Assembly (NCBI GenBank): GCA_964398985.1
Contig: CAYNOS010000030.1
Coordinates: forward strand, 1 to 29,336
DNA length: 29,336 nucleotides
Direction: 5' to 3'
Source: CAYMRL01 sp964398985
GTDB taxonomy: Bacteria > Deinococcota > Deinococci > Deinococcales > Trueperaceae
Part shown: piece after piece, positions 1 to 7,707 of the stretch
Numbering within the stretch: the first letter of the stretch is position 1
Layout: each line of letters opens with the position of its first letter
Position numbers and translations under genes: made by a program
The notes under the pieces: model-generated
Seen by the model: only the letters and a program-made list of their open reading frames with translations
What the model was told of the DNA's origin: nothing
Database searches by the model: none

Positions 1-69
1 CTGGCAAACCTTTGTGTCACTGGAAGTAATCGACAGGTTCGTCTACTGCAACCGGATTTTCAAGGTCCC

Positions 70-95
70 CGCGCCCTCAGGCGCGAATACGTATT
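70..95. repeat. Perfect hairpin followed by a 10-bp palindrome
   Basis: CGCGCC (70-75) and GGCGCG (80-85) form a perfect 6-bp stem with loop CTCA. It is followed directly by the palindrome AATACGTATT (86-95). The site lies just past the stop of the leftward oxidoreductase gene. It could end that transcript, but no T-run follows on either strand. I see no coding region in 1-138. Confidence 0.4.
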
Positions 96-138
96 ATGAC
101 CAGCCAAGACGCCTCATGTCAAGCCCCGGCGGTACCGA

Positions 139-1323
139 TCACACGATGTGCTTCTCGATGGCCGCCTTGCCCGCGCCCGCCTTGCCATGCCGGTGACTGG
201 CGCCATCGGCGAAGCGCTGGCTGCGGAACTCGTCGATGTCGAAGCTCTTGGCGCGACCGTCGATCAGCTCCTCGGCGATCGCGGTCGCGACCGCCGGCGC
301 CTGCTGCACCCCGTGCCCGGAGAAGCCGCAGGCATCCAACCAACCCTCCGCCTCCGGTCGCCGTCCCAGGAGCGGGCAATGGTCGGGCGTGACCTCGTAG
401 TAACCCCACCAGGAGGCTCGTCGGTCGAGGCTGACCTCGGCCAACCACGGGAAGCGCGAGAGGCCGGCCTCCAGCGTCGGCTCGAGCCAGGCCCAGTCGA
501 TGCCTTCGGTGAAGCCCACAGGCTCGTCCGGGTTCGAACGGCCCATCAGCAGCCGCTGCCCCTCCGAGCGCAGGTAGAAGCCGGTGGCCACGTCGACGCT
601 CAGCGGGTAGCGGTGTTCCTCGCCCAGGGGGGCGCTCGCGAACACCATCCGCCTGACTGGATCGACCGGCACCACCAGCCCGGCCCTCGCACCCACGATC
701 CGCGACCACGCGCCGGCCGCATTGACGATGGCCGGGGCGCTGACCTCGCAGCTGGTGGTGACGACCCGCCAGGCGCCCGCGCTTCGCTCTGCGCTCAGCA
801 GCTCGGCGGCGACGCGAAGCTCGGCGCCGAGACGCCGCGCCAGCGTCAGGTAGGCGAGCGTGATGCCGTGAGGGTCGACGAACCCGTCGCGCGGTCCGAA
901 GGTGGCGCCCGCCAACCCCTCCGGGTCGAACGGGACGATCTTGGCGGCCTCGGCCAGCTCGAGCACCTGTACCGGTGCCCCGGCAACACGCTGGACGTCC
1001 ACCGCCGCGAGATGGCCGGGCCAAGCCGCTTCCGGCACCAGGAACAAGTAGCCGTAAGGGCGGTAGTCGGCCGCGTGGCCGTAGAGGTCCTCGAACGCTG
1101 CGTACTCCTGGATGCTCGCCCACGACAGCGCCACGTTGGCGGCGCTGGAGAACTGCACCCTGACGCCGGCCGCGCTCTTGGCCGTCGATCCGGTCGCAGG
1201 TGCCTCCGCTGCTTCCAGCACGCACACGCTGAGTCCCCTGGCGGCCAGCCGATAGGCACAAGCCGCGCCGATGATGCCCGCGCCCACGATCAACACGTCG
1301 AAGGACGATCGGCCAGCGCTCAC
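139..1323 (-). CDS. FAD-dependent oxidoreductase (DAO family)
   Basis: A 394-aa flavoenzyme of the D-amino-acid oxidase/sarcosine oxidase superfamily. These enzymes oxidise an amine or amino acid, passing electrons to FAD and then to oxygen or a carrier. The N-terminus holds the Rossmann dinucleotide motif GAGIIGAA (about residues 14-21), followed by an acidic strand end (VCVLEA) that would bind the FAD ribose. Near the C-terminus, GFSGHGVQQAP is the usual second FAD-contact loop of the family. Length is typical. The start is GTG at 1323: a -10 box TAGGCT (1330-1335, minus strand) ends 6 nt before it, which suggests a leaderless mRNA. It is divergent from the nif3 operon. The substrate cannot be told from sequence; sarcosine, glycine, proline or D-amino acids are all possible. 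Confidence 0.88.
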   Translation of the reverse strand: MSAGRSSFDVLIVGAGIIGAACAYRLAARGLSVCVLEAAEAPATGSTAKSAAGVRVQFSSAANVALSWASIQEYAAFEDLYGHAADYRPYGYLFLVPEAAWPGHLAAVDVQRVAGAPVQVLELAEAAKIVPFDPEGLAGATFGPRDGFVDPHGITLAYLTLARRLGAELRVAAELLSAERSAGAWRVVTTSCEVSAPAIVNAAGAWSRIVGARAGLVVPVDPVRRMVFASAPLGEEHRYPLSVDVATGFYLRSEGQRLLMGRSNPDEPVGFTEGIDWAWLEPTLEAGLSRFPWLAEVSLDRRASWWGYYEVTPDHCPLLGRRPEAEGWLDACGFSGHGVQQAPAVATAIAEELIDGRAKSFDIDEFRSQRFADGASHRHGKAGAGKAAIEKHIV

Positions 1324-1329
1324 TCGGCC

Positions 1330-1335
1330 AGCCTA
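1330..1335 (-). promoter_or_regulatory. -10 box of a leaderless promoter (FAD oxidoreductase)
   Basis: TAGGCT on the minus strand, with a 6-nt spacer to the GTG at 1323. Transcription would start at or beside the start codon. Confidence 0.6.
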
Positions 1336-1380
1336 CCGGACCGCGCGCGCGGTCGGTCCACTCCGGCGGGCGACAGGCGG

Positions 1381-1386
1381 TACGCT
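1381..1386 (+). promoter_or_regulatory. -10 box of a leaderless promoter (nif3-tmk operon)
   Basis: TACGCT with a 7-nt spacer to the ATG at 1394. It favours 1394 over the longer open frame that begins at 1271 and would run into the oxidoreductase gene. Confidence 0.6.
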
Positions 1387-1393
1387 GACCCGC

Positions 1394-2146
1394 ATGAGGA
1401 CCAACGAACTCGTCTCCTGGCTCGACGACTTCCTGGAGATCGGGGCCTTCGCCGACAGCTCGCTCAACGGCCTGCAGGTCGAGGGCGTCGATGAGGTGGC
1501 GAAGGTCGCGGTCGCGGTCGATGGCAACTACAACACCATCGAGCAGGCGGTTGCCGCGGGCGCCCAGCTGTTGATCGTCCACCACGGTCTGTTCTGGGGC
1601 AAGGAGCAGCCAGTCACGAAGATGCTCAAGGGCCGGCTCAAGCTCCTGCTCGAGAACGACCTCAACCTTTACGCCGCTCACCTGCCGCTGGACGCCCACC
1701 AGGAGGTCGGCAACAACTGGGGTCTGGCGCGCCAGCTCGGGCTCAAGGACCTCGCCGGCTTCTTCGAGGTCAACGGCCGCTGGCTCGGCGTCAAGGGCAG
1801 CCTGCCGCAGCCGACGCCCTTGACCGACCTCGCCGAGCACATCGAGCACGTGGTCGGCGAGCAGGTGCTGGTTCACGCCGGCGGTCCGGACCCGGCCGTG
1901 ACCCTCGGCATCGTAACGGGGGGCGCGGCCGGAGCCGTGCTCGACGCAGCCGACGCCGGCCTCGACGCGTTCCTGACCGGCGAGCCCAAGCACGACACCT
2001 TCTACTACTCCTACGAGCGCCGCGTCAGCTCGCTGTTCGCCGGCCACTACATGACCGAGACGGTGGGCGTGAAGCTGTTGGCGGAGAAGCTCGAGGCGAC
2101 CTTCGGGCTCGAGACGGAGTTCCTGCTGATGCCGACCGGCCTGTGA
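1394..2146 (+). CDS. NIF3/YbgI/YqfO-family dinuclear metal protein
   Basis: A 250-aa member of the NIF3-like family (PF01784). Members form hexameric rings with a two-metal site; cellular role is debated, and GTP cyclohydrolase I type 2 is a common but weakly supported label. Visible metal ligands are the paired histidines in IVHHGLFWG, the H and D of AHLPLDAH, and the C-terminal GHYMTET histidine and glutamate. Length matches the short form without the inserted PII-like domain. The frame is open upstream to 1271, but I choose ATG 1394 because a TACGCT -10 box sits 7 nt before it and family homology begins there (residues NELVSWLDD). Its TGA overlaps the GTG of tmk by 4 nt, so the two are probably translationally coupled. 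Confidence 0.9.
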   Translation: MRTNELVSWLDDFLEIGAFADSSLNGLQVEGVDEVAKVAVAVDGNYNTIEQAVAAGAQLLIVHHGLFWGKEQPVTKMLKGRLKLLLENDLNLYAAHLPLDAHQEVGNNWGLARQLGLKDLAGFFEVNGRWLGVKGSLPQPTPLTDLAEHIEHVVGEQVLVHAGGPDPAVTLGIVTGGAAGAVLDAADAGLDAFLTGEPKHDTFYYSYERRVSSLFAGHYMTETVGVKLLAEKLEATFGLETEFLLMPTGL

Positions 2147-2823
2147 CGCCCGGTCTTGCCTCCCCCGACGGCCGGCGCGGGCTGTTCGTCGTGTTCGAGG
2201 GGCCCGAGGGCGCCGGCAAGTCGACGCAGATCGCGAAGCTCGAGGCGCATTTGAGGGGCTTGGGTCGCGCGGTCGTCACCACTCGCGAGCCGGGCGGCAC
2301 CGCCGTCGGCCAGGCGCTGCGCGCGCTGGTACTGACTCCCGGCAACCGCGTCGAGCCGCTGACCGAGTTCCTGCTCTACGCCGCCGATCGCGCCCAGCAC
2401 GTCGCCGAGGTCATCACGCCGGCGCTCGCCGGCGGGCGCGACGTGATCAGCGACCGCTTCACCGGCGCGTCGCTGGCGTATCAGGGGTACGGCCGCGGGA
2501 TCGATCTCGGGTTCGTCAGGGCCGTGAACGCCCAGGCGGCAGCCGGAGCCGAGCCGGACGTGACGTTCCTGCTCGACATCGACCCCGCTGCCGGGCTCGA
2601 TCGGGTCGAGCGGCGCTCACGAACCGGCGGCGGGGAGCGCGACCGACTGGAGGGCGAGGAGCTGGCTTTCCATCAGCGCGTGCGCGAGGGCTACCTGCGG
2701 CTGGCCGGCGAGCTTCCCGGGTGGCAGGTCATCGACGCCGGCGACGGTGAGGACGTGGTGTCTGCCGCAGTGCTCGGCGCCGTCGCTCGGCTGCTGGCAG
2801 CACGACCCCCGGCGGGCGGATGA
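2143..2823 (+). CDS. tmk: Thymidylate kinase
   Basis: A 226-aa dTMP kinase that phosphorylates dTMP to dTDP for DNA synthesis in the cytoplasm. The P-loop is FEGPEGAGKST near residue 20. The TREPGGT motif binds the dTMP phosphate, and SDRFTGASLAYQGYGR is the DR(F/Y) segment with the thymidine-binding region. The LID region (RRSRTGGGERDRLE) carries several arginines. Start GTG 2143 overlaps the nif3 stop (GTGA), and the tmk TGA in turn overlaps the ATG of the next gene (ATGA), giving a three-gene coupled operon. The short glycine/proline-containing stretch before the first strand is normal for the family. Identification is secure. Confidence 0.96.
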   Translation: MTPGLASPDGRRGLFVVFEGPEGAGKSTQIAKLEAHLRGLGRAVVTTREPGGTAVGQALRALVLTPGNRVEPLTEFLLYAADRAQHVAEVITPALAGGRDVISDRFTGASLAYQGYGRGIDLGFVRAVNAQAAAGAEPDVTFLLDIDPAAGLDRVERRSRTGGGERDRLEGEELAFHQRVREGYLRLAGELPGWQVIDAGDGEDVVSAAVLGAVARLLAARPPAGG

Positions 2824-3599
2824 CGGCGCACAGACGCGTCGCGCTGGTGGCGGCAGCCCTTGCGCTGCTGCTGAGCGGCTGTGGCGAGGCGGCTCCCGAA
2901 CGCTTGACCGTCGAGGTCGTCGCCAGCTACCCGCACGACCCGAGCGCTTTCACCCAGGGTCTCGAGCTGGTGGGCGGCCGCTTGTACGAGAGCACCGGTC
3001 TTGTCGGCGCGTCGAGCCTCAGGGAGGTGGACCTCGCGACCGGCGAGGTGATCAGGATCAGGCCGATACCGGCCCCTCACTTCGCCGAGGGCCTGACCGC
3101 AGTCGCCGACGAGCTGCTGCAGCTCACCTGGCAGAGCGGCGTGGCCTGGCGCTGGGACCGCGCGACCTTCGAGCCGCTCGGCAGCTTCGACTACCAGGGC
3201 GAGGGCTGGGGGCTGTGCTTCGATGGCCAGGCTCTTCACATGTCCGACGGCAGCGCCCGGCTGTTCCGCCGCGATCCCGCGACCTTCGAGCTGCTCGGCC
3301 ACGTCACGGTCACCGATGAAGACGGGCCGGTGGTGCGCATCAACGAACTGGAGTGCGTGGGCGATGCCGTCTACGCCAACATCTGGCAGAGTGACCGGAT
3401 CGTGAGGATCGACCCCGACGACGGGCGCGTCAGCGCGTCGATCGACGCGTCGCAGCTGCGCCTGGCGCTGCCGCGAGGCGGGGTTGGCGTGGACGTGCTC
3501 AACGGGATCGCGTTCGTGGCGGAGCGCGACACGTTCCTGCTGACGGGCAAGTACTGGCCGCTGATGTTCGAAGTCAGGTTCGTGCCGGCAACGCGCTGA
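2820..3599 (+). CDS. Glutaminyl-peptide cyclotransferase, lipoprotein
   Basis: A 259-aa protein of the plant/bacterial-type glutaminyl cyclase family (PF05096), which turns N-terminal glutamine of peptides into pyroglutamate. It is predicted to fold as a five-bladed beta-propeller. Characteristic motifs are HDPSAFTQGLE, LYESTG, FAEGLT, INELE, VYANIW and LNGIA, with FLLTGKYWP near the end. The N-terminus is a lipoprotein signal: basic residues, a leucine/alanine core and lipobox LLSGC with Cys21, so the enzyme should be anchored on the outer face of the inner membrane or in the outer membrane. It overlaps tmk by 4 nt (ATGA). Sharing a transcript with a thymidylate kinase has no obvious functional meaning. 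Confidence 0.9.
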   Translation: MTAHRRVALVAAALALLLSGCGEAAPERLTVEVVASYPHDPSAFTQGLELVGGRLYESTGLVGASSLREVDLATGEVIRIRPIPAPHFAEGLTAVADELLQLTWQSGVAWRWDRATFEPLGSFDYQGEGWGLCFDGQALHMSDGSARLFRRDPATFELLGHVTVTDEDGPVVRINELECVGDAVYANIWQSDRIVRIDPDDGRVSASIDASQLRLALPRGGVGVDVLNGIAFVAERDTFLLTGKYWPLMFEVRFVPATR

Positions 3600-3611
3600 C
3601 CCGCGACCGCG

Positions 3612-3917
3612 TCAGCTGGCAGGAGAGGCCGCGCTGCTCGAGGCGGCACTGCCCTCGCTGGCAGCCTTCGGCGCCTCGCTCGGCTTCGCCGTCTCGCCGG
3701 CCGCGGCTGCGGGCTTGGCGGCAGCGCTGCCGTTGCCGCCTGAACGGCTGTCGTTGACGTAGAAGCCTGAGCCCTTGAACGCGATCCCGACGGGCTGGAT
3801 CACGCGCTTGACCGCTTGCCCGGTCTGCGGGTGCCTGGTCAGTGCGGGCTCGACGATGCGCTGCTCGATCTCGAACGTCTCGCCTGTCTCGATGATCTTG
3901 TATACGTATGTCGGCAT
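3612..3917 (-). CDS. FmdB-family protein lacking zinc-ribbon cysteines
   Basis: A 101-aa protein that aligns with the FmdB/CxxC_CxxC regulatory protein family through its start MPTYVY, the central LTRHPQTGQAVKRVI and the FKGSGFYV motif. The family normally has two CxxC pairs forming a zinc ribbon; here the corresponding positions read IIETGE and HPQTGQ and the protein has no cysteine at all, so it cannot bind zinc that way. The C-terminal 45 residues are alanine/serine-rich and low-complexity. The frame is open up to 3974, but MPTYVY at 3917 is the family start and has GGAGGA (3926-3931) 8 nt upstream. Function unknown. It is divergent from gpsA and convergent with the cyclase, 12 nt apart. 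Confidence 0.82.
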   Translation of the reverse strand: MPTYVYKIIETGETFEIEQRIVEPALTRHPQTGQAVKRVIQPVGIAFKGSGFYVNDSRSGGNGSAAAKPAAAAGETAKPSEAPKAASEGSAASSSAASPAS

Positions 3918-3925
3918 CGACTGGG

Positions 3926-3931
3926 TCCTCC
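3926..3931 (-). promoter_or_regulatory. Shine-Dalgarno site of the FmdB-type gene
   Basis: GGAGGA on the minus strand, 8 nt before ATG 3917. It decides this start over the upstream in-frame codon at 3974. Confidence 0.7.
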
Positions 3932-3964
3932 ACGCAGGCGCCGGGTGGCGCGGCACGAAAGCCG

Positions 3965-3970
3965 ATGATA
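3965..3970 (-). promoter_or_regulatory. -10 box for the FmdB-type gene
   Basis: TATCAT on the minus strand, giving a leader of about 40 nt that contains the Shine-Dalgarno site. It lies only 11 bp from the divergent gpsA -10 box, so the two promoters interlock. Confidence 0.5.
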
Positions 3971-3981
3971 GCACCGGTTGC

Positions 3982-3987
3982 TACTGT
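3982..3987 (+). promoter_or_regulatory. -10 box of a leaderless promoter (gpsA)
   Basis: TACTGT with a 5-nt spacer to ATG 3993. It lies inside the longer open frame starting at TTG 3978, which makes that earlier start unlikely. Confidence 0.6.
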
Positions 3988-3992
3988 GGGGC

Positions 3993-5015
3993 ATGCCGCA
4001 CGCTGCCGACTCCGGGTCCTCCAACGACGTCCCACGCGCCGCCGTCCTCGGCGGCGGCGCCTGGGGGACGGTGCTGGCCACCTTGCTGGCGCGCACCGGG
4101 CATTCGGTCAGCTTGTGGACCAGACGCGTGGAGCACGCTCACGAGATCGAGCGGGCCAGGGCGAACCCCGCCTATCTGCCCGACCTGGTGTTGCCGGAGC
4201 AGGTGCGGGCGACCGCGGATCTGAGCGTGGCGCTGGCAGGAGCCGAGATGGCGCTGTTGGCGGTGCCGGTCAGCGGCATCAGGCCGCTGCTTCGTCGGCT
4301 CGCCGAGCTCGAGATACGCGACACACCGTTGTTCAGTTGCTCCAAGGGCATCGAGGTCGGCTCGTTCAAGAGGCTCAGCCAGATCATCGCCGAGGAGTTG
4401 CCGGGCGCCTTGGTGGGCGTGCTGTCAGGTCCCAACCTCGCGAGCGAGATCGCCAGCGGGCAGCCGGCCGCTACCACCGTGGCGAGCGCCGAGCCGGGTC
4501 TGGCACAGCTCCTCCAGGGCCGCCTGCAGCAGCCGCGCTTCCGCGTCTACACCTCGGCCGATGTCGTCGGCGTCGAGATCGGCGGCGCCCTCAAGAACGT
4601 GATCGCGCTGGCGGCCGGCATGAGCGACGGCCTCGGGCTCGGTGACAACGCCAAGGCGGGTATCATCACGCGGGGTCTGGCCGAGATGGTGCGCTTCGGC
4701 GAGTCTCAGGGCGGGGAGGCACGGACGCTCTACGGACTCAGTGGTCTGGGTGACCTGGTGGCGACGTGCGGCAGCGAGAAGTCGCGCAACCACACCGCCG
4801 GCAAGCGGATCGCTGCCGGCGCCACCGCCGCCCAGCTCGCTCGCGAGAACCTCACGGCCGAAGGCATCCCCACTGCGAAGGCGCTGCATCAGTACTCACG
4901 GGAGGCTTCAGTGGTACTTCCAATCTGTGATGAGGTCTACCGCGTCATCTATCAAGGCAAGCCGCCGAGCGCTGCCTTGGATGACCTCATGACGCGCGAG
5001 CGGAGGGCGGAGTGA
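3993..5015 (+). CDS. gpsA: NAD(P)-dependent glycerol-3-phosphate dehydrogenase
   Basis: A 340-aa enzyme that reduces dihydroxyacetone phosphate to sn-glycerol 3-phosphate, the backbone of phospholipids, in the cytoplasm. The N-terminal Rossmann motif is AVLGGGAWGT. Family motifs follow: LFSCSKGIE, VLSGPNLASEIA and the catalytic-lysine segment EIGGALKNVIALAAG, then DNAKAGIITRGLAEM, with the C-terminal domain motif LSGLGDLVATC. Length is typical. I place the start at ATG 3993 rather than TTG 3978 because a TACTGT -10 box sits 5 nt before it. Its TGA overlaps the GTG of the ABC ATPase gene, so lipid-precursor synthesis is co-expressed with an ABC exporter. Confidence 0.95.
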   Translation: MPHAADSGSSNDVPRAAVLGGGAWGTVLATLLARTGHSVSLWTRRVEHAHEIERARANPAYLPDLVLPEQVRATADLSVALAGAEMALLAVPVSGIRPLLRRLAELEIRDTPLFSCSKGIEVGSFKRLSQIIAEELPGALVGVLSGPNLASEIASGQPAATTVASAEPGLAQLLQGRLQQPRFRVYTSADVVGVEIGGALKNVIALAAGMSDGLGLGDNAKAGIITRGLAEMVRFGESQGGEARTLYGLSGLGDLVATCGSEKSRNHTAGKRIAAGATAAQLARENLTAEGIPTAKALHQYSREASVVLPICDEVYRVIYQGKPPSAALDDLMTRERRAE

Positions 5016-5920
5016 ACGTCATCAGCGCCTCCTCGCTCACCAAGCGCTACGGCCGGATGGCCGCCGTCGACAACATCGACTTCGCGGTCGCGCAGGGCGA
5101 GATCGTCGGCTTCCTGGGGCCCAACGGTGCCGGGAAGACCACCACCTTGCGGATGCTCGCTGGGCTCGTGAGACCGACCAGCGGCACCTGCAGCGTCCTC
5201 GGGGAGCCCGTTCCAGGTGCCACGCTCCTCGAGGTCGGGACGATGATCGAGGAGCCGACCTTCTACCAGTACTTGACCGGCCGTTCCAACCTCGTGCACG
5301 CCGCCTTGCTTCATGGTGGCGTGCCGCCGCGCCGCATCGACGAGGTGCTCGAGTTCGTGTCGCTACAGGATGCCGACCGCAAGAAGGTCAAGGCGTACTC
5401 GCAGGGGATGCGTCAGCGCCTCGCTCTCGCGCGCGCGCTGCTCACCCGTCCGAAGGTGTTGCTACTGGACGAGCCGACGAACGGTCTCGATCCATCCGGC
5501 ATCGCGGAAGTGCGCGAGGCGTTGCGGGCGGTCTCGGACGAGGGGGTCACCATCTTGGTGTCGAGCCACATCCTCGCTGAGATCCAGAAGCTCGTGGACC
5601 GGATCCTCGCGATCGACAAGGGCGTCATCCGCTTCGACGGCACCCTGGAGGAGCTGCTCGGCCAGCTCGGCGGCGAGACGCTGAGCTACAGCCTGCGGGC
5701 GACCGACGGCCCCAAGCTGCTCGAGGCGTTGCGCTCGTTCGGCTACCAGCCGCGTGAGATCGAAGGCGGCGCCGAGGTCAGCGTCCCGAAGGCCGAGGGC
5801 GAGCCGCTGGTCGAGCGCCTTACGCTGGCCGGGGTCAGGATCGTGTCGGCCAGCGTCAAGGTCGAGGATCTCGAGACCGCGTACCTACGCATCGTCAACT
5901 CCGCGGGGAGGCCGTCGTGA
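5012..5920 (+). CDS. ABC transporter ATP-binding protein
   Basis: A 302-aa ATPase subunit of an ABC-2 type exporter. Visible motifs are Walker A GPNGAGKTT (36-44, Lys42), signature SQGMRQR (130-136), Walker B VLLLDE (149-154) with NGLDP D-loop, and H-loop SSHIL. The segment MIEEPTFYQYLTG places it near the BcrA/NatA-like ATPases associated with bacitracin or lantibiotic immunity and other small exporters. A C-terminal extension of about 90 residues follows the nucleotide-binding domain, as is usual in that group. Start GTG 5012 is preceded by GGAGGG (5002-5007) and overlaps the gpsA stop. Its own stop overlaps the permease GTG. Substrate unknown. Confidence 0.92.
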   Translation: MNVISASSLTKRYGRMAAVDNIDFAVAQGEIVGFLGPNGAGKTTTLRMLAGLVRPTSGTCSVLGEPVPGATLLEVGTMIEEPTFYQYLTGRSNLVHAALLHGGVPPRRIDEVLEFVSLQDADRKKVKAYSQGMRQRLALARALLTRPKVLLLDEPTNGLDPSGIAEVREALRAVSDEGVTILVSSHILAEIQKLVDRILAIDKGVIRFDGTLEELLGQLGGETLSYSLRATDGPKLLEALRSFGYQPREIEGGAEVSVPKAEGEPLVERLTLAGVRIVSASVKVEDLETAYLRIVNSAGRPS

Positions 5921-6867
5921 GCGCCCTAGTCAACGTCGTCCGCGCAGAGGCCTACAAGGTGGCGCGCAAGCGCAGGGTCTACATCCTCGCGGGCCTCTAC
6001 TGGGTGATCGCGCCGATCATCGCCTTGATATCCGCCCGGGTGATGGTGACCAACCTGGCGGGCACGTTCATCGACGAGGGCGCAGCCGTCGACCAGGTCG
6101 TGAAACTGTTCGCCTCGCCGCACGGGCTGGCCACCTTCCTGCTGGCGGTGCCGGCCTACGTCAGCCCGACCTTCTACATGGTGGCGGTCGCGCTGATCAC
6201 GGCCCTGCTGATCGGCGAGGAGCGCGGTCAGAACATGTGGAAGACCGTGCTGGTGGTGCAGCCGAACCGGCCGGCGGTGCTGGCGGGCAAGCTGATCGTC
6301 GCGATGCTGGTGGTCTTCACCCTGATGCTGGGGGCGCTGGTCAGCTCGCTGCTGTTCGGAGCGCTGGGCACCACGTTCCTGCCGACCGATTTCAGCGGAG
6401 ACTGGGGCAACGTCCTAGGGCTCTACGCGCTGCAATGGCTGTTCACGCTGGCGGCCATGGCGCTGGCGTTCCTGCTGGTGTTCGTGGTGCGCTCCGCGGT
6501 GCTCGGCATCGTCATGGTGCTGTTTCTGCCAGGCTTGATCGAGACCATCTACGCGATCCTCAACTCGCTCTTCCAGCTGCAGCCGCTCACTCGCCTCAAC
6601 GCGTTCTTCCAGGCGCTGCGCATTCAGCAGGCGTGGGAGGCGATGCCTCGCTACTTCTTCACCGCCAACCTCTACGTTCCCGCGCGCTCGCCTCTCGGCA
6701 GCACCTTCACCGAGCTCATCGCCGACTCCGGGGAGGATATGGGGCCGTTCTCGTCGCTGTTGGGAACGGGACTCTCGCTGCAGCACTCGACGCTGGTGAT
6801 GGTCGGCTATGCGGCGGTGTTCCTGGCGCTACTGGCGTGGGCCTTCCTGCGACGGGATGTCGATTGA
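5917..6867 (+). CDS. ABC-2 family transporter permease
   Basis: A 316-aa membrane protein, the partner of the preceding ATPase. I count about six hydrophobic segments: near residues 22-44, 68-98, 120-148, 165-195, 200-225 and the C-terminal VMVGYAAVFLALLAWAF. The cytoplasmic segment before the second helix pair (GEERGQNMWKTVLVV) is typical of ABC-2 permeases of the ABC2_membrane_4 type (PF12730). Start GTG 5917 overlaps the ATPase stop (GTGA) and has GGGGAGG (5905-5911) 5 nt upstream. One ATPase and one permease would form a complete exporter as a homodimer of each. The substrate cannot be inferred. Confidence 0.87.
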   Translation: MSALVNVVRAEAYKVARKRRVYILAGLYWVIAPIIALISARVMVTNLAGTFIDEGAAVDQVVKLFASPHGLATFLLAVPAYVSPTFYMVAVALITALLIGEERGQNMWKTVLVVQPNRPAVLAGKLIVAMLVVFTLMLGALVSSLLFGALGTTFLPTDFSGDWGNVLGLYALQWLFTLAAMALAFLLVFVVRSAVLGIVMVLFLPGLIETIYAILNSLFQLQPLTRLNAFFQALRIQQAWEAMPRYFFTANLYVPARSPLGSTFTELIADSGEDMGPFSSLLGTGLSLQHSTLVMVGYAAVFLALLAWAFLRRDVD

Positions 6868-6890
6868 GCGGCCTGCCGGCGGCGGCTGCA

Positions 6891-6896
6891 TAATGT
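6891..6896 (+). promoter_or_regulatory. -10 box of a leaderless promoter (first terC)
   Basis: TAATGT with the 6-nt spacer ATCGCC to ATG 6903. There is no Shine-Dalgarno sequence. Confidence 0.65.
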
Positions 6897-6902
6897 ATCG
6901 CC

Positions 6903-7667
6903 ATGGAATGGGTCACCAGTCCCGAGGCTTGGATCGCCCTGCTGACGTTGACGGTCCTCGAGATAGTTCTGGGCATCGACAACATCATCTTCATCTCGAT
7001 CCTCTCGGCGCGCGTGCGAGAGGAGCAGCGCGCACGCGCCCGCACCCTGGGACTGGCCCTCGCGATGTTCATGCGTCTAGGGCTCTTGGCCTCCGTCAGC
7101 TGGCTGGCCGGCCTGACCCGCGAGCTGTTCACGGTGCTCGGCCACGCCGTGACCGCGCGCGACCTGGTCTTCATCGGCGGGGGGCTGTTCCTCATCTACA
7201 AGGCGACCGTCGAGATCCACGAGCGCCTCGAAGGAGCGACGCACGAGGTCGAGGTCAGGAAGGCCGCGACCTTCGGGTCGGTCATCATGCAGATCATCCT
7301 GTTGGACATCGTCTTCTCGCTCGACTCGGTCATCACGGCGGTCGGGATGGCGGATCACTTCGCGGTGATGGCAGCCGCCGTGATCATCGCCGTTGGGATC
7401 ATGATGTTCGCGGCCGGTCCAGTCAGCCGGTTCGTCGAGAAGCACCCCACCGTGAAGATGTTGGCGCTGTCGTTCCTGCTCTTGATCGGTGTCACTCTGA
7501 TCGCCGACGGTCTGGGCCAGCACATACCCAAGGGCTACATCTACTTCGCGATGGGCTTCAGCGTGATGGTGGAGTTCTTCAACCTCAGGGCAGCGGCCGT
7601 CAGGGCGCGTAGGACAGAGGTGTCACGCCAGCCGGTGGCGCTTCACCGGCGCGTGCCGGAGGAGTGA
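6903..7667 (+). CDS. TerC-family membrane protein
   Basis: A 254-aa TerC-family protein (PF03741) with about seven membrane segments. These proteins are linked to tellurite resistance and metal (Mn2+) export or loading of exported metalloproteins. The conserved acidic membrane motifs are GIDNIIF near the first helix and FSLDSVITAVGM in the middle. The cytoplasmic loop contains the family's basic/acidic segment IHERLEG. The subtype is the short YgjT/YoaE-like form without CBS domains, ending in an arginine-rich tail of about 25 residues. It appears to be monocistronic and leaderless. A second paralogue of the longer Alx type lies at 23917 under a riboswitch; this copy has no such leader. Confidence 0.9.
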   Translation: MEWVTSPEAWIALLTLTVLEIVLGIDNIIFISILSARVREEQRARARTLGLALAMFMRLGLLASVSWLAGLTRELFTVLGHAVTARDLVFIGGGLFLIYKATVEIHERLEGATHEVEVRKAATFGSVIMQIILLDIVFSLDSVITAVGMADHFAVMAAAVIIAVGIMMFAAGPVSRFVEKHPTVKMLALSFLLLIGVTLIADGLGQHIPKGYIYFAMGFSVMVEFFNLRAAAVRARRTEVSRQPVALHRRVPEE

Positions 7668-7707
7668 CGAACCGGGACGCGCGCACCGTGCGCCGGCTGC
7701 CGCCCCG

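Noticed and set aside
40..85. A complete tRNA-Leu or tRNA-Ser gene at the left edge
   Set aside because: Only an anticodon-arm-like and variable-arm-like segment can be drawn. The acceptor stem, D-arm, T-arm with GTTC and CCA end are missing or unpaired.
119..2047. Long minus-strand open frame of 642 codons
   Set aside because: It runs antisense to nif3 and out of frame over the oxidoreductase. Its arginine/glycine-rich composition and lack of any motif are typical of shadow frames in GC-rich DNA.
5754..6893. Plus-strand frame of 379 codons over the ABC permease
   Set aside because: It lies in another frame of the ATPase and permease genes and is a low-complexity Arg/Gly/Ala shadow.
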